From the NCBI RefSeq assembly GCF_030269365.1, contig NZ_BSTF01000021.1, forward strand, positions 1 through 64,000: 64,000 nucleotides of DNA. Reading direction: 5' to 3'. Numbering within the stretch: the stretch's first letter is position 1; each line of letters starts with the position of its first letter. Positions 7,770 through 14,767 of the stretch are shown piece after piece. Made by a program: the position numbers and the translations under genes. The stretch comes from Lentzea sp. NBRC 102530 (GTDB lineage Bacteria > Actinomycetota > Actinomycetes > Mycobacteriales > Pseudonocardiaceae). The notes beneath the pieces were generated by a model, which saw only the letters and a program-made list of their open reading frames with translations, ran no database searches and was not told where the DNA came from.

Positions 7770-8207
7770 TCATCCTTCGCCGCGCTCGGCCTGTTCCTGT
7801 CGGTAGACCACGTCGAGCAGTTCCATGACCAGGCGGCGGCGGTCCGGCGACAGTTCCCCCGCGCGCATCGCCATGAGCTGCGCGTCGCTGCCCGAGGTGA
7901 TCTCGTTCAGGCGCGACTGCTCGTCCTGCAACGACTTCAGCTGCTCGTCGACGCGATCGGTGACCTCGTCGTCGAAGAAGTAGCTCACGGGCACACCGAA
8001 GAAGCCTGCCAGTGCCTGCAAATGCTTGAACGTCGGGTTGTCCTTCTTGCCCTTGCGCAGCTGCCAGATGTAGCTCTGCGAGATCGTCAGGCCGGTGTCG
8101 GCGATCGCGGCGGCGACCTGCTCGTTGCTGTACTCCTGGCCTGACCTGGAGGTATGTCTGGCGAAGAGGTGGTTGAGCTTGTCCGCCAGGGACCGTTCCC
8201 CCGCCAT
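7770..8207 (-). CDS. XRE-family helix-turn-helix regulator
   Basis: The 145-residue protein has an N-terminal XRE DNA-binding domain (residues ~10-75), with EQVAAAIADTGLTISQSYIWQLRKG as the helix-turn-helix region, followed by FKHLQALAGFFGVPVSYFFDDEV. A C-terminal helical tail (~80-145) may dimerise or interact with the protease. The ATG at 8207 has GGGGGAGG upstream. It is the first gene of the triplet. It probably binds the compound inverted repeat at 8245-8294, between it and the divergent zinc-ribbon gene, and is probably relieved by the downstream ImmA/IrrE protease. Confidence 0.9.
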   Translation of the reverse strand: MAGERSLADKLNHLFARHTSRSGQEYSNEQVAAAIADTGLTISQSYIWQLRKGKKDNPTFKHLQALAGFFGVPVSYFFDDEVTDRVDEQLKSLQDEQSRLNEITSGSDAQLMAMRAGELSPDRRRLVMELLDVVYRQEQAERGEG

Positions 8208-8244
8208 GCCGCCTCCCCCGTTGCGCGGTGAGCGTCTCCACCCA

Positions 8245-8294
8245 TGGAAAGGGCTATCTGGGTGAGTGGATTTTCACCAGTTGAAAGCCCTCCA
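8245..8294. promoter_or_regulatory. Compound inverted repeat in the XRE divergent promoter
   Basis: Nested symmetric elements are present: TGGA/TCCA at the ends, AGGGCT (8250-8255) with AGCCCT (8286-8291), and GGTGA (8261-8265) with TCACC (8274-8278). All share one centre near 8270. This symmetry in the gap between divergent genes suits an operator for the XRE protein encoded to the left. It also overlaps where the rightward promoter must lie. Confidence 0.45.
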
Positions 8295-8404
8295 ATGGCC
8301 AACATAGACTCCCCCCGTGCGCGTCTCAACTGCGGAGGGTGTCCACCCGGTCCGGGACGGTCACGGCAGTCCACCTGATCGCCACTTCGCGGAGGTTCCG
8401 GGAC

Positions 8405-8803
8405 ATGGCGCTTGCTGAGCGACAAGGGTCGTTCCACCAGTCGGTGATCGATGTCGTCTACAAGACCATGAACCAGCTCGCGCAGACGGACTCGCCCGAC
8501 GAGGTGTTCGAACTGCGTGAGCAGCTCCGTGCCGCCCTGCCGTGGTGGCGGGGGCTGCTGCGGATGCACGAGCCGAACGAGCGGCACCGGTGCAAGTCGT
8601 GCCACACCTGGTACGGGCGGCACCGCGCGTGGCCCTGCCCGGTGTGGCGGGACGCGGTGCAGGCGTTGCACCAGCTCAACGACATGTACGGGTTCCTCGG
8701 GGCCGCACACCCCAGCGACCCGTTGCCCGGTGAACGGGTCGTGGTGAGCGGTTCCGGCCGCCTGGGCGAGCAGAACCGCTCACGCTCGTCCCAGAACTCC
8801 TAG
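8405..8803 (+). CDS. Small cysteine-rich (zinc-ribbon-like) hypothetical protein
   Basis: This is a 132-residue protein of unknown function. The ATG at 8405 is chosen because GGAGG lies 9 bases upstream; an earlier GTG at 8339 lacks this. The N-terminal half is helical (SVIDVVYKTMNQLAQ, VFELREQLRAAL). The middle has CKSCHTWYGRHRAWPCPVW, a CxxC-His-Cys cluster that could bind one zinc. The C-terminus is polar and Ser/Arg-rich. It is divergent from the XRE/ImmA-IrrE/membrane-protein triplet across a shared symmetric promoter, so it may be co-regulated with it. Homologues in actinobacteria are likely but I cannot name a family. Confidence 0.65.
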   Translation: MALAERQGSFHQSVIDVVYKTMNQLAQTDSPDEVFELREQLRAALPWWRGLLRMHEPNERHRCKSCHTWYGRHRAWPCPVWRDAVQALHQLNDMYGFLGAAHPSDPLPGERVVVSGSGRLGEQNRSRSSQNS

Positions 8804-9207
8804 AACGAGACCCGGTCCGTGCTGTCGGCGCGCAGCACCGACTCCTGGCCGAACTGGGACTTGTAGTCGCGCCGGATCTCCTCGATCTCGCGGTTCGCGG
8901 CGCGGTCGGACTGCGGGTACAGCAGGATCAGGACGTAGGAGTCCTCCTTGCCGCCCTTCCACTGGCCGTGCGCCTGGAGCCAGGTGAGCCCGTCGGGGAA
9001 GGCCGGCGTCACCTCCGCGTCGAGGAACGACTCGAACTGCGCCGGGGTGATGGGGGTGCCGTTCTGCAGGTTGCCGCCGAAGTACAGCTCCGTGCGCCTG
9101 TACTGCTCGCCGGGGGAGGGGGCGGCCGGTGCGGCCGCGCTCGCCGAGGTGAGACCCAGCAGGAGAGCGCCGACCAGCCAGGCCACGGTTCCGCGTCGTG
9201 TCGTCAT
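8800..9207 (-). CDS. Secreted DUF3574-family protein
   Basis: The protein has about 135 residues with an N-terminal signal peptide (MTTRRGTVAWLVGALLLGLTS, then Ala-rich cleavage near SAAAPAAP). A compact domain starting YRRTELYFGGN and containing FESFLDAEVTPAFPDGLTWL matches the DUF3574 pattern; its function is unknown. An alternative ATG lies at 9216, and neither start has a clear ribosome-binding site. A perfect hairpin (9218-9242) ends 2-11 bases upstream of the start codons. Its stop overlaps the convergent zinc-ribbon gene by 4 bases. Confidence 0.75.
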   Translation of the reverse strand: MTTRRGTVAWLVGALLLGLTSASAAAPAAPSPGEQYRRTELYFGGNLQNGTPITPAQFESFLDAEVTPAFPDGLTWLQAHGQWKGGKEDSYVLILLYPQSDRAANREIEEIRRDYKSQFGQESVLRADSTDRVSF

Positions 9208-9217
9208 GGAGCACATC

Positions 9218-9242
9218 CAACCGGCCGGAGCCCGGCCGGTTG
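9218..9242 (-). terminator. 11-bp hairpin between the ThuA gene and the DUF3574 gene
   Basis: CAACCGGCCGG and CCGGCCGGTTG pair perfectly around a 3-base loop AGC. It lies 41 bases after the stop of the ThuA gene and directly against the start of the next gene on the same strand. It most likely ends the ThuA transcript. Confidence 0.7.
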
Positions 9243-9282
9243 AACGTGTTTCGCTCCTTGGGAACCACCCGATCCCGACGGA

Positions 9283-10524
9283 CTAGCCGATCTTGAAGCT
9301 CTGCGCCGCCGACCCGTTGCAGGTCACCTGCACCAGCTGCACGCCGTCAGCGCTGCCACCGTTCGCCGCCAGGCACTTGTTCGAGTGCCGTGCCGTCAGC
9401 GTCGAGTAGCCGTCGGACCCGGTCGTGACCCGCCACTGCTGGTTGGTCGAACCGAAGTCGTCCCACAGGTGGATGCCGGTGTTGTCCGCGGTGGACGGGC
9501 CGCTCACGTCCAGCACCTTGTTCGGGTCGTTGCGGTACTCGACCCGCGAGAACCCGTCGGTGGTCGCCACGACGCGGAAGTTCTGCGCCGTGGTGCCGTT
9601 GCACGCGTACTGCTGGATGACGGTGCCGTTGGTCAGGCCCGCTCCCGCGGCGTCGACGCACTTGCCGTTGCCGCGGTTGGTGATCGTCTTCCACTCGCCC
9701 TGCGGCGGCGGGGTGCCGCCACCGCCCAGCCAGAGCAGGCTGTCGATGAGGAAGTTGTTCTGCGTGGCGCTCGCGAACGTGGACGACAGCGGCCGGTTCG
9801 CCGCGTAGTCCATGGCGTTGTGGCCGAAGTTCGCGTAGATCATCTTGTAGTTCTTGTTCGTCCACATGATCGGGTAGTAACCCGAACGCCACTGCTGGTT
9901 CGGGTCGGTGCCGAGCGGGAAGCTCACCGGGTCGACGCTCGCCAGGACCTGGATGTTCGAGTTCTGCCGCAGGTCGCGGTCCCAGCTGTACCACTCGCTG
10001 ACCGCCGAGACGAACCGGTCGGGCAGGCGCAGCGTCGACGGGTGGGTGCGGGTCTCGACCTTCAGCGTCGCGACGGTCGGACCCCACGTGTTGCTGACGA
10101 AGTTGCCCTTGGCCAGGAACGTGTTGTGGTACCAGGGCCACTCGTTCGCGTTCTGGGTGAACGCGCTGACGTGGAAGCCGAAGAAACCGCCGCCCGCCTC
10201 GATGTAGCGCTGGAAGCCGGACCGCGCCGCCGCACCCGTGGGCGCGTCGTCGAGGAAGATCACGACCTGGGCCTGGGCCGGGGTCAGGTTGGTGAGCCGG
10301 TTCCAGTCACGGGTCGACTCGTAGGTGAAGCCGTTCTCCTGACCCGCGCGGGTCAGCCACGGGTTGGCCTCGTTGACGAACGCGATGTGCGCCGCGTCCC
10401 AGGTGCCGTTGTAGAACGCCAGCACCTTGAACGGTGCCGCTTGTGCCGAGTTCGTTGCCGAGAGAGAAACCGGGACGAGGGTGGCGGCGAGCATTGCCAG
10501 CAACGCCAGCAGTTTTCTGGCCAT
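9283..10524 (-). CDS. Secreted ThuA-like domain protein with C-terminal ricin-type lectin
   Basis: The exported protein has 413 residues. ATG 10524 is preferred over GTG 10533 because GAAGG lies 10 bases upstream. After the signal peptide (cleavage near AQAAP), residues ~32-270 form a ThuA-like, glutamine-amidotransferase-fold domain (VLAFYNGTWDAAHIAFVNEA, GGGFFGFHVSAF). A short Gly/Pro linker follows. The last ~130 residues form a ricin-type beta-trefoil (CBM13) with repeated QxW-like motifs (QQYACNGTTAQNF, TNQQWRV, AAQSFKI). ThuA domains occur in sugar-utilisation proteins, and some act in trehalose/disaccharide metabolism. A DasR-like palindrome lies 55 bases upstream, pointing to aminosugar control. 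The catalytic activity is not known. Confidence 0.82.
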   Translation of the reverse strand: MARKLLALLAMLAATLVPVSLSATNSAQAAPFKVLAFYNGTWDAAHIAFVNEANPWLTRAGQENGFTYESTRDWNRLTNLTPAQAQVVIFLDDAPTGAAARSGFQRYIEAGGGFFGFHVSAFTQNANEWPWYHNTFLAKGNFVSNTWGPTVATLKVETRTHPSTLRLPDRFVSAVSEWYSWDRDLRQNSNIQVLASVDPVSFPLGTDPNQQWRSGYYPIMWTNKNYKMIYANFGHNAMDYAANRPLSSTFASATQNNFLIDSLLWLGGGGTPPPQGEWKTITNRGNGKCVDAAGAGLTNGTVIQQYACNGTTAQNFRVVATTDGFSRVEYRNDPNKVLDVSGPSTADNTGIHLWDDFGSTNQQWRVTTGSDGYSTLTARHSNKCLAANGGSADGVQLVQVTCNGSAAQSFKIG

Positions 10525-10578
10525 TCGGGACACACCTTCGTGTAGCAGGGGTTGCGCGCCCGAAGATCATCGTAGAGA

Positions 10579-10590
10579 AGGTCTAGACCT
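10579..10590. promoter_or_regulatory. DasR-like operator (dre) upstream of the ThuA-ricin gene
   Basis: AGGTCTAGACCT is a perfect 12-base palindrome differing only at its outermost bases from the dre core TGGTCTAGACCA bound by the N-acetylglucosamine regulator DasR. It sits 55 bases upstream of the ThuA start. Confidence 0.65.
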
Positions 10591-10607
10591 GTTGGGGACC
10601 GGTACGT

Positions 10608-11471
10608 TCACAGAATTCTTTTGCGCCACAACATGAAGCCGCCCAGCACCGCCAGGCCGCCCAGGGCCGCGACCACGGCCGCCATGCCGAACCTGGTGGC
10701 GTCGGACGGCGGTTGTTCGGCGCTCGACGCAACGGGAACGGGCCGGGGCGTGCTCTGCCGCGCGGTGGTGGTGACGGGTGCGGACGGCTCCGACGACGGC
10801 GCGGACCGCGTGGTCTTCGGCGCGGCCCGCACGGGAGGTGCGACGGCGGGGGCCTGCTGGGCCTGGGCCGGTGGCGGCGCGGGTGCCGCGAGTTCGACGT
10901 CCGTGCACGAGTAGTAGGTGTCGGGCGTGTCCGTGTTCTGCCAGACCGTGTAGATCAGGTGCCGCCCGGTGAGGTTCTTCGGCAGCTGCACCTGGAACTC
11001 GTAGGCGCCGTTCACGAGCGGGGGAGAGGGCACGCTCAGGAACTGGTCGAGGTCGGCCCACGTCAGCGATCTGGCCGGCTGGTAGCCGGCGCGGGTGACG
11101 TAGAACCGGAACGAACCCTGGTGCGGAATGGTCGCCCGGTAGGTGAAGCCCGTGTCCTTGAGCAACGTCGCGGGCCACTCGGCGCTGGGCGCGTCGAGAC
11201 CGGTGTACTTCGGCAGCCCCGCGCTGCACAGGCGGCCGTCGGGGACCTTCTGCCGGTCCTGGCCGCGCACGTTCGCCAACCGGATGTTGTCCCACTCCTT
11301 GGACGGCAGCCCCGCTGAAATGGCGTCGCGGCACGGCGGGGATGATGCTGTGGGCTGACCTGGCGAACACAGGAAAGCCCTGCTCGGCGGGTCAGTGGGC
11401 GCACCATGGGCGTGCGCGGGAACCACAGAGAGCATCATGAGCAGCGTTAGCACGCCCAAAAGGCGAAACAC
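10608..11471 (-). CDS. AA10 lytic polysaccharide monooxygenase with C-terminal membrane anchor
   Basis: This copper enzyme should cleave chitin (or cellulose) oxidatively. GTG 11471 is favoured because the upstream GTG at 11477 overlaps the GGGGAGG ribosome-binding site. The signal peptide ends AHA, exposing His22 (HGAPTDPPSRAFLC) as the N-terminal histidine of the copper brace. The second brace histidine is in ATIPHQGSFRFYVTRAGY. The catalytic domain ends near SCTDVEL. A ~70-residue Pro/Ala/Thr linker follows, then one hydrophobic helix (MAAVVAALGGLAVLGGFML) and the basic end WRKRIL. Most AA10 enzymes are freely secreted or carry binding modules, so a membrane-anchored form is notable. It is divergent from ilvA. 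Confidence 0.9.
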   Translation of the reverse strand: MFRLLGVLTLLMMLSVVPAHAHGAPTDPPSRAFLCSPGQPTASSPPCRDAISAGLPSKEWDNIRLANVRGQDRQKVPDGRLCSAGLPKYTGLDAPSAEWPATLLKDTGFTYRATIPHQGSFRFYVTRAGYQPARSLTWADLDQFLSVPSPPLVNGAYEFQVQLPKNLTGRHLIYTVWQNTDTPDTYYSCTDVELAAPAPPPAQAQQAPAVAPPVRAAPKTTRSAPSSEPSAPVTTTARQSTPRPVPVASSAEQPPSDATRFGMAAVVAALGGLAVLGGFMLWRKRIL

Positions 11472-11539
11472 GGGCACCTCCCCTGTCTTTCTAGGGGTAC
11501 GCGTGCCAGACCCGAGTCGTTCACGGAAGATGTACTGTC

Positions 11540-12775
11540 ATGTCCTTCGCTGATGAGGTGTCCGCGGCCGCTGCCCGGCTCGGTGGAGTCGCGCGCACCA
11601 CGCCGCTAGAGGTCAACCAGCGGTTGTCCGAGAAGACCGGCGCCCGCGTGTGGTTCAAGCGCGAGGACCTCCAGGTCGGCCGCTCCTACAAGCTGCGCGG
11701 AGCGTTCAACCTGCTCTGCCAGACCGAGTTCGCGTTCGGCGGCGCCGTGTGCGCGTCGGCCGGCAACCACGGCCAGGGCATGGCGTACGCCTGCCGCCGC
11801 CTGGGCATCGAGGGCCGCGTGCACGTGCCGCGGACCACCCCGCGCCAGAAGCGGGACCGCATCCACGCCCTCGGCCAGGGCATGGTGCAGCTGATCGTCG
11901 ACGGCGACACCTACGACGACGCGGCCGCCCTCGCCAAGGAGTACGCCGTGGCGACCGGCGCGACCCTGGTGCCGGCCTTCGACGACCGCCGCACCGTGGC
12001 CGGTCAGGGCACCGTGGGCCTGGAGATCGTCCAGCAGCTGGGCGGCGCTCCGGACGTCGTGATCGTGCCGATCGGCGGCGGTGGCCTGCTGTCCGGCGTC
12101 GGCACGTGGTTCAAGGAGCGCTTCCCGAAGACCCGCATCATCGGCGTGGAGCCGGCCGGCGCCGCCTCCATGATCGCCGCCGTGCAGGCGGGCGAGCCGG
12201 TGACGCTGCCCAACGTGGACTCGTTCGTCGACGGCGCGGCCGTGCGCCGGGCCGGCGACGTGACGTTCCCGATGGTCCGCGACTCCGGCGCCGAGCTGCT
12301 GACCGTGTCCGAGGGCGCGGTGTGCACGGAGATGCTGGAGCTGTACCAGATCGACGGCATCATCGCGGAGCCCGCCGGTGCGCTGGCCTCGGCCGCGCTG
12401 GTCGAGGAGATCGCGGTGGCCCCCGACGCGACGGTCGTGTGCCTGCTGTCCGGTGGCAACAACGACGTGTCGCGGTACGCCGAGATCGTCGAGCGTTCGA
12501 TGATCCACCGCGGCCTCAAGCACTGGTTCCTGGTCGAGTTCCCGCAGGAGCCCGGCGCGCTGCGGCGGTTCCTCGACGACGTGCTCGGCAAGGACGACGA
12601 CATCGTGCAGTTCGAGTACATGAAGCGCGACAACCGGGAGACCGGGGCCGCGCTCGTCTGCATCGAGCTGGGCCGCCGCGAGGACTACGACCTGCTGTGG
12701 GGCCGGATGAAGGAGTCCCCGCTCAAGATCCAGCACGTGGAGCCGGGGTCGACGGCGTACCGGTTCCTGATCTAG
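11540..12775 (+). CDS. ilvA: Threonine ammonia-lyase (threonine dehydratase)
   Basis: The 411-residue PLP enzyme converts threonine to 2-oxobutanoate, the first step to isoleucine. Lys51 in SYKLRGAFN is the Schiff-base lysine. SAGNHGQGMAYA and GGGGLLSG (from ~179) bind the cofactor phosphate. The last ~80 residues (HWFLVEFPQEPGALRRFLDDVL) form an ACT-like regulatory domain, so isoleucine feedback is likely. The length fits the short IlvA form with one regulatory domain. It is divergent from the LPMO gene with ~70 bases between. A hairpin at 12828-12861 terminates it. Confidence 0.95.
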   Translation: MSFADEVSAAAARLGGVARTTPLEVNQRLSEKTGARVWFKREDLQVGRSYKLRGAFNLLCQTEFAFGGAVCASAGNHGQGMAYACRRLGIEGRVHVPRTTPRQKRDRIHALGQGMVQLIVDGDTYDDAAALAKEYAVATGATLVPAFDDRRTVAGQGTVGLEIVQQLGGAPDVVIVPIGGGGLLSGVGTWFKERFPKTRIIGVEPAGAASMIAAVQAGEPVTLPNVDSFVDGAAVRRAGDVTFPMVRDSGAELLTVSEGAVCTEMLELYQIDGIIAEPAGALASAALVEEIAVAPDATVVCLLSGGNNDVSRYAEIVERSMIHRGLKHWFLVEFPQEPGALRRFLDDVLGKDDDIVQFEYMKRDNRETGAALVCIELGRREDYDLLWGRMKESPLKIQHVEPGSTAYRFLI

Positions 12776-12827
12776 AGCATCTGCTCGTGGAGTTCGCGCA
12801 CCGGCGCGTCGAACTCGGAAGAGGGGC

Positions 12828-12861
12828 GTGCCGGGCACCCCGTTCGCGGAATGCCCGGCAC
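12828..12861. terminator. Bidirectional terminator between ilvA and the DUF4360 gene
   Basis: GTGCCGGGCA (12828-12837) and TGCCCGGCAC (12852-12861) form a perfect 10-bp stem with a 14-base loop, in the gap between convergent genes. It probably serves both strands. Confidence 0.75.
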
Positions 12862-12872
12862 CTAGCGGGGTA

Positions 12873-13514
12873 CTACGGCCTAGGCGGACATACCTTCCAG
12901 GAGAAGTGGTACGTCGTCTCGATGGAGCCGTCCGTGGAGTCCATCGCGATGAAGCTGGTGAGCTTCTTGTCGGAGGTGCCGGCCATGACCCGCAGCTCCG
13001 TGTTGATGTTGAAGTTCCGCTTCTCGCCGCACGGGTGGTAGACGATCGCGGCCACGTCGGTCGTGTCCGTCGCCTGCCAGTCGTCGCTGAACGGGCCCTT
13101 GTAGTTGTGCTGCTTGTACTCGGTCTGCGACATGCCCTGGAAGTAGTAGTTGGCCTTCTCCAGGGCGGTGGCGCCGCGCTCCAGGTGCGCGAAGCCGCGG
13201 TAGTCGGTGGACGCGATGCCGTAGGTGAAGCCCGACGGCACGTTGACGCGCAGGTTCAGCTGGCAGTTCTTGCGGAAGTCGGTGGGCAGGGCCTGCGGAC
13301 CGACCTGGGCCATGAACTCGCTGTAGGTGACGGTGAACGCCTTGTTGTCCGGGCTGACGGCCACGGCGGCGGTTCCCGCCCGGCAGCCGGAGCCGTTGAT
13401 CGTCACGACGTCGATGGTGATGTGGTCCGGCGGGGGAGTGTCACCGGGGGCACCGCCGGGCGGGACGATGATCGTCGACATCGCGAGCGCGGCCGCGGCC
13501 AGGGTGGTGAGCAT
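12873..13514 (-). CDS. Secreted DUF4360 protein, copy 1
   Basis: This is a 213-residue exported protein with a short signal peptide (MLTTLAAAALAMSTIIV), then a Pro/Gly stretch. The DUF4360-type domain starts ITIDVVTINGSGCRAGTAAVAV, with four spaced cysteines that probably form two disulfides (GSGC, KNCQLNLRV, HPCGEKR, WKVC). GAAAGG lies before the ATG. It is about half identical to the next gene upstream, with the same signature blocks (PTDFRKNCQLN, DYRGFAHL, YYFQGMSQ, NINTELRV). The family is secreted and of unknown function in actinobacteria and fungi. It shares its terminator region with ilvA. Confidence 0.85.
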   Translation of the reverse strand: MLTTLAAAALAMSTIIVPPGGAPGDTPPPDHITIDVVTINGSGCRAGTAAVAVSPDNKAFTVTYSEFMAQVGPQALPTDFRKNCQLNLRVNVPSGFTYGIASTDYRGFAHLERGATALEKANYYFQGMSQTEYKQHNYKGPFSDDWQATDTTDVAAIVYHPCGEKRNFNINTELRVMAGTSDKKLTSFIAMDSTDGSIETTYHFSWKVCPPRP

Positions 13515-13567
13515 CGGGCACCTTTCGGAGTCGAAACGTTCGGGGCGGCGGCGGTCGGTGCCTGCGG

Positions 13568-14191
13568 TCAGCAGCGCTTCCAGGAGAACTGGTACTTCGT
13601 GCTCACGCTGCTGTCCGTGGAATCCATCGTCATGAAGCTGTTCGCTTTCGACGCCGTTCCCGCGTTCACGCGCAGTTCGGTGTTGATGTTCAGGTGCCGC
13701 ACCTCACCGCACGGCGCGTAGATGATTTCCGATACCTGCGCGCGGTCGGTGGCCTGCCAGTTGTCGCTCTTCGGGCCGCTGAACGAGTGGGAGCGGCTCG
13801 CGCCCTGCGACATTCCCTGGAAGTAGTAGTTGCCCTTTTCCGTGCCTGTCGCGCCCTGCTGCAGGTGGGCGAATCCGCGGTAGTCGGCCTGGGCGATGCC
13901 GAACGTGAAACCCTGCGGGTAGGACACTCTGATGTTGAGCTGGCAGTTCTTGCGGAAGTCGGTGGGACCGGAGCCCTGACCGGCTTGGGCCAGGTACTGG
14001 CTGTAGGTGACCGTGAACGCCGTGCGGTCGTCCGCCGCGGCCACGGCCGCGGTGCCCGCGGGGCAGCCGGAACCGTTGACGGTGACGACGTCGATCGTCA
14101 CGAAGTCGGGGACATCGGGTGCTGCGTGCGCGGCCGGCGCGGTGAGGACCGCGGACAGCGCGAGGGCAGCAGCCGCCACCTTTTTCAGCAT
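13568..14191 (-). CDS. Secreted DUF4360 protein, copy 2
   Basis: This 207-residue exported paralogue of the gene at 12873-13514 has a typical signal peptide cleaved near AHAAP. The same conserved blocks and cysteine spacing follow (GSGCPAGTAA, KNCQLNIRV, APCGEVR and a terminal KRC). AAAGG precedes the ATG. The two copies lie in tandem 53 bases apart, suggesting gene duplication and possibly one transcript from the long upstream gap. The function is unknown. Placement among chitin-active genes hints at a surface or polymer-binding role, which is inference only. Confidence 0.85.
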   Translation of the reverse strand: MLKKVAAAALALSAVLTAPAAHAAPDVPDFVTIDVVTVNGSGCPAGTAAVAAADDRTAFTVTYSQYLAQAGQGSGPTDFRKNCQLNIRVSYPQGFTFGIAQADYRGFAHLQQGATGTEKGNYYFQGMSQGASRSHSFSGPKSDNWQATDRAQVSEIIYAPCGEVRHLNINTELRVNAGTASKANSFMTMDSTDSSVSTKYQFSWKRC

Positions 14192-14517
14192 GGCCAGCCT
14201 TTCTGGTTGCTTTCGTTTGTGGCGGCGGAATCACGACGATATCGGAAACCCTGCGTGGTGACGGGCCGCCGATTGGGTGACTGAATTAGTGGGTGGTGTC
14301 CCAGAAAATGTACGACAAAGTGCACGGTCGAAATCTTCGGCCGCGCGCGGACCATGCTCACCCACCGTGCAGAGAATTGACCTGACGATTGTCTGACGAT
14401 CGCCGTTCGCTGGTCCGATCGAGTGGCGGGAGTGAGCTTCCCCGCCCTGGGAAGAAGCGCTCCTCATCGGATGTTGATACTGGTGACACAGTCCAACCCC
14501 GATGAGGAGTGCGCCTG
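14192..14517. promoter_or_regulatory. Long divergent intergenic region with direct repeat and leader hairpin
   Basis: This 326-base gap has no convincing gene. It contains CTGACGAT repeated with an 11-base period (14382-14389 and 14393-14400), a spacing used by SARP and OmpR-type activators, and a hairpin (14460-14509) that covers the mycoredoxin ribosome-binding site. It must hold promoters for both the DUF4360 pair and the mycoredoxin gene. Confidence 0.5.
14460..14509 (+). promoter_or_regulatory. Hairpin that would mask the mycoredoxin ribosome-binding site
   Basis: CTCCTCATCGG (14460-14470) is perfectly complementary to CCGATGAGGAG (14499-14509), with a 28-base loop. The right arm contains the GAGGAG Shine-Dalgarno of the start at 14518. 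If transcribed, it would hide the site, so translation may depend on opening the stem. If the transcript starts inside the loop, the repeat may instead be an operator. Confidence 0.5.
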
Positions 14518-14763
14518 ATGGCTCCCGACCAGCTGACCGTCTACTCGACCTCGTGGTGCGGCTACTGCCGGATCCTGAAGAGCTCGCTCGACCGCGAAGG
14601 CATCGAGTACGTCGAGATCAACATCGAGGAGACGCCGGGCGCGGCCGACTTCGTGATGGAGGTCAACGGCGGCAACCGGACGGTGCCGACCGTGCACTTC
14701 CCGAACGGCAAGGCGCTGACGAACCCGTCGCTCGCCCAGGTGAAGGAACAGCTCGCGGCCTGA
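14518..14763 (+). CDS. Mycoredoxin-1-like glutaredoxin
   Basis: This 81-residue thioredoxin-fold protein has the redox motif TSWCGYC (Cys14, Cys17), followed by YVEINIEE and the cis-proline TVPTVHF. It matches mycoredoxins, which reduce mycothiol mixed disulfides in actinobacteria, so it is strong evidence for mycothiol use. The ATG at 14518 is chosen because GAGGAG ends 8 bases before it; a GTG at 14509 would overlap that site. Its ribosome-binding site lies in a predicted hairpin. The stop is 4 bases from the convergent DinB-type gene. Confidence 0.9.
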   Translation: MAPDQLTVYSTSWCGYCRILKSSLDREGIEYVEINIEETPGAADFVMEVNGGNRTVPTVHFPNGKALTNPSLAQVKEQLAA

Positions 14764-14767
14764 GCGG

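Noticed and set aside
5121..8144. A 3-kb plus-strand open frame opposite the ligase and the XRE triplet
   Set aside because: Composition is His/Arg/Gln-rich antisense sequence, without a ribosome-binding site or family; five real genes occupy the opposite strand.
11478..11539. Possible DasR site between the LPMO gene and ilvA
   Set aside because: Only a CCAGACC half-site is present with no matching second half, so it does not meet the dre pattern.
14231..14467. A 78-residue frame in the long gap before mycoredoxin
   Set aside because: No ribosome-binding site, no recognisable protein, and it overlaps the likely promoter elements.
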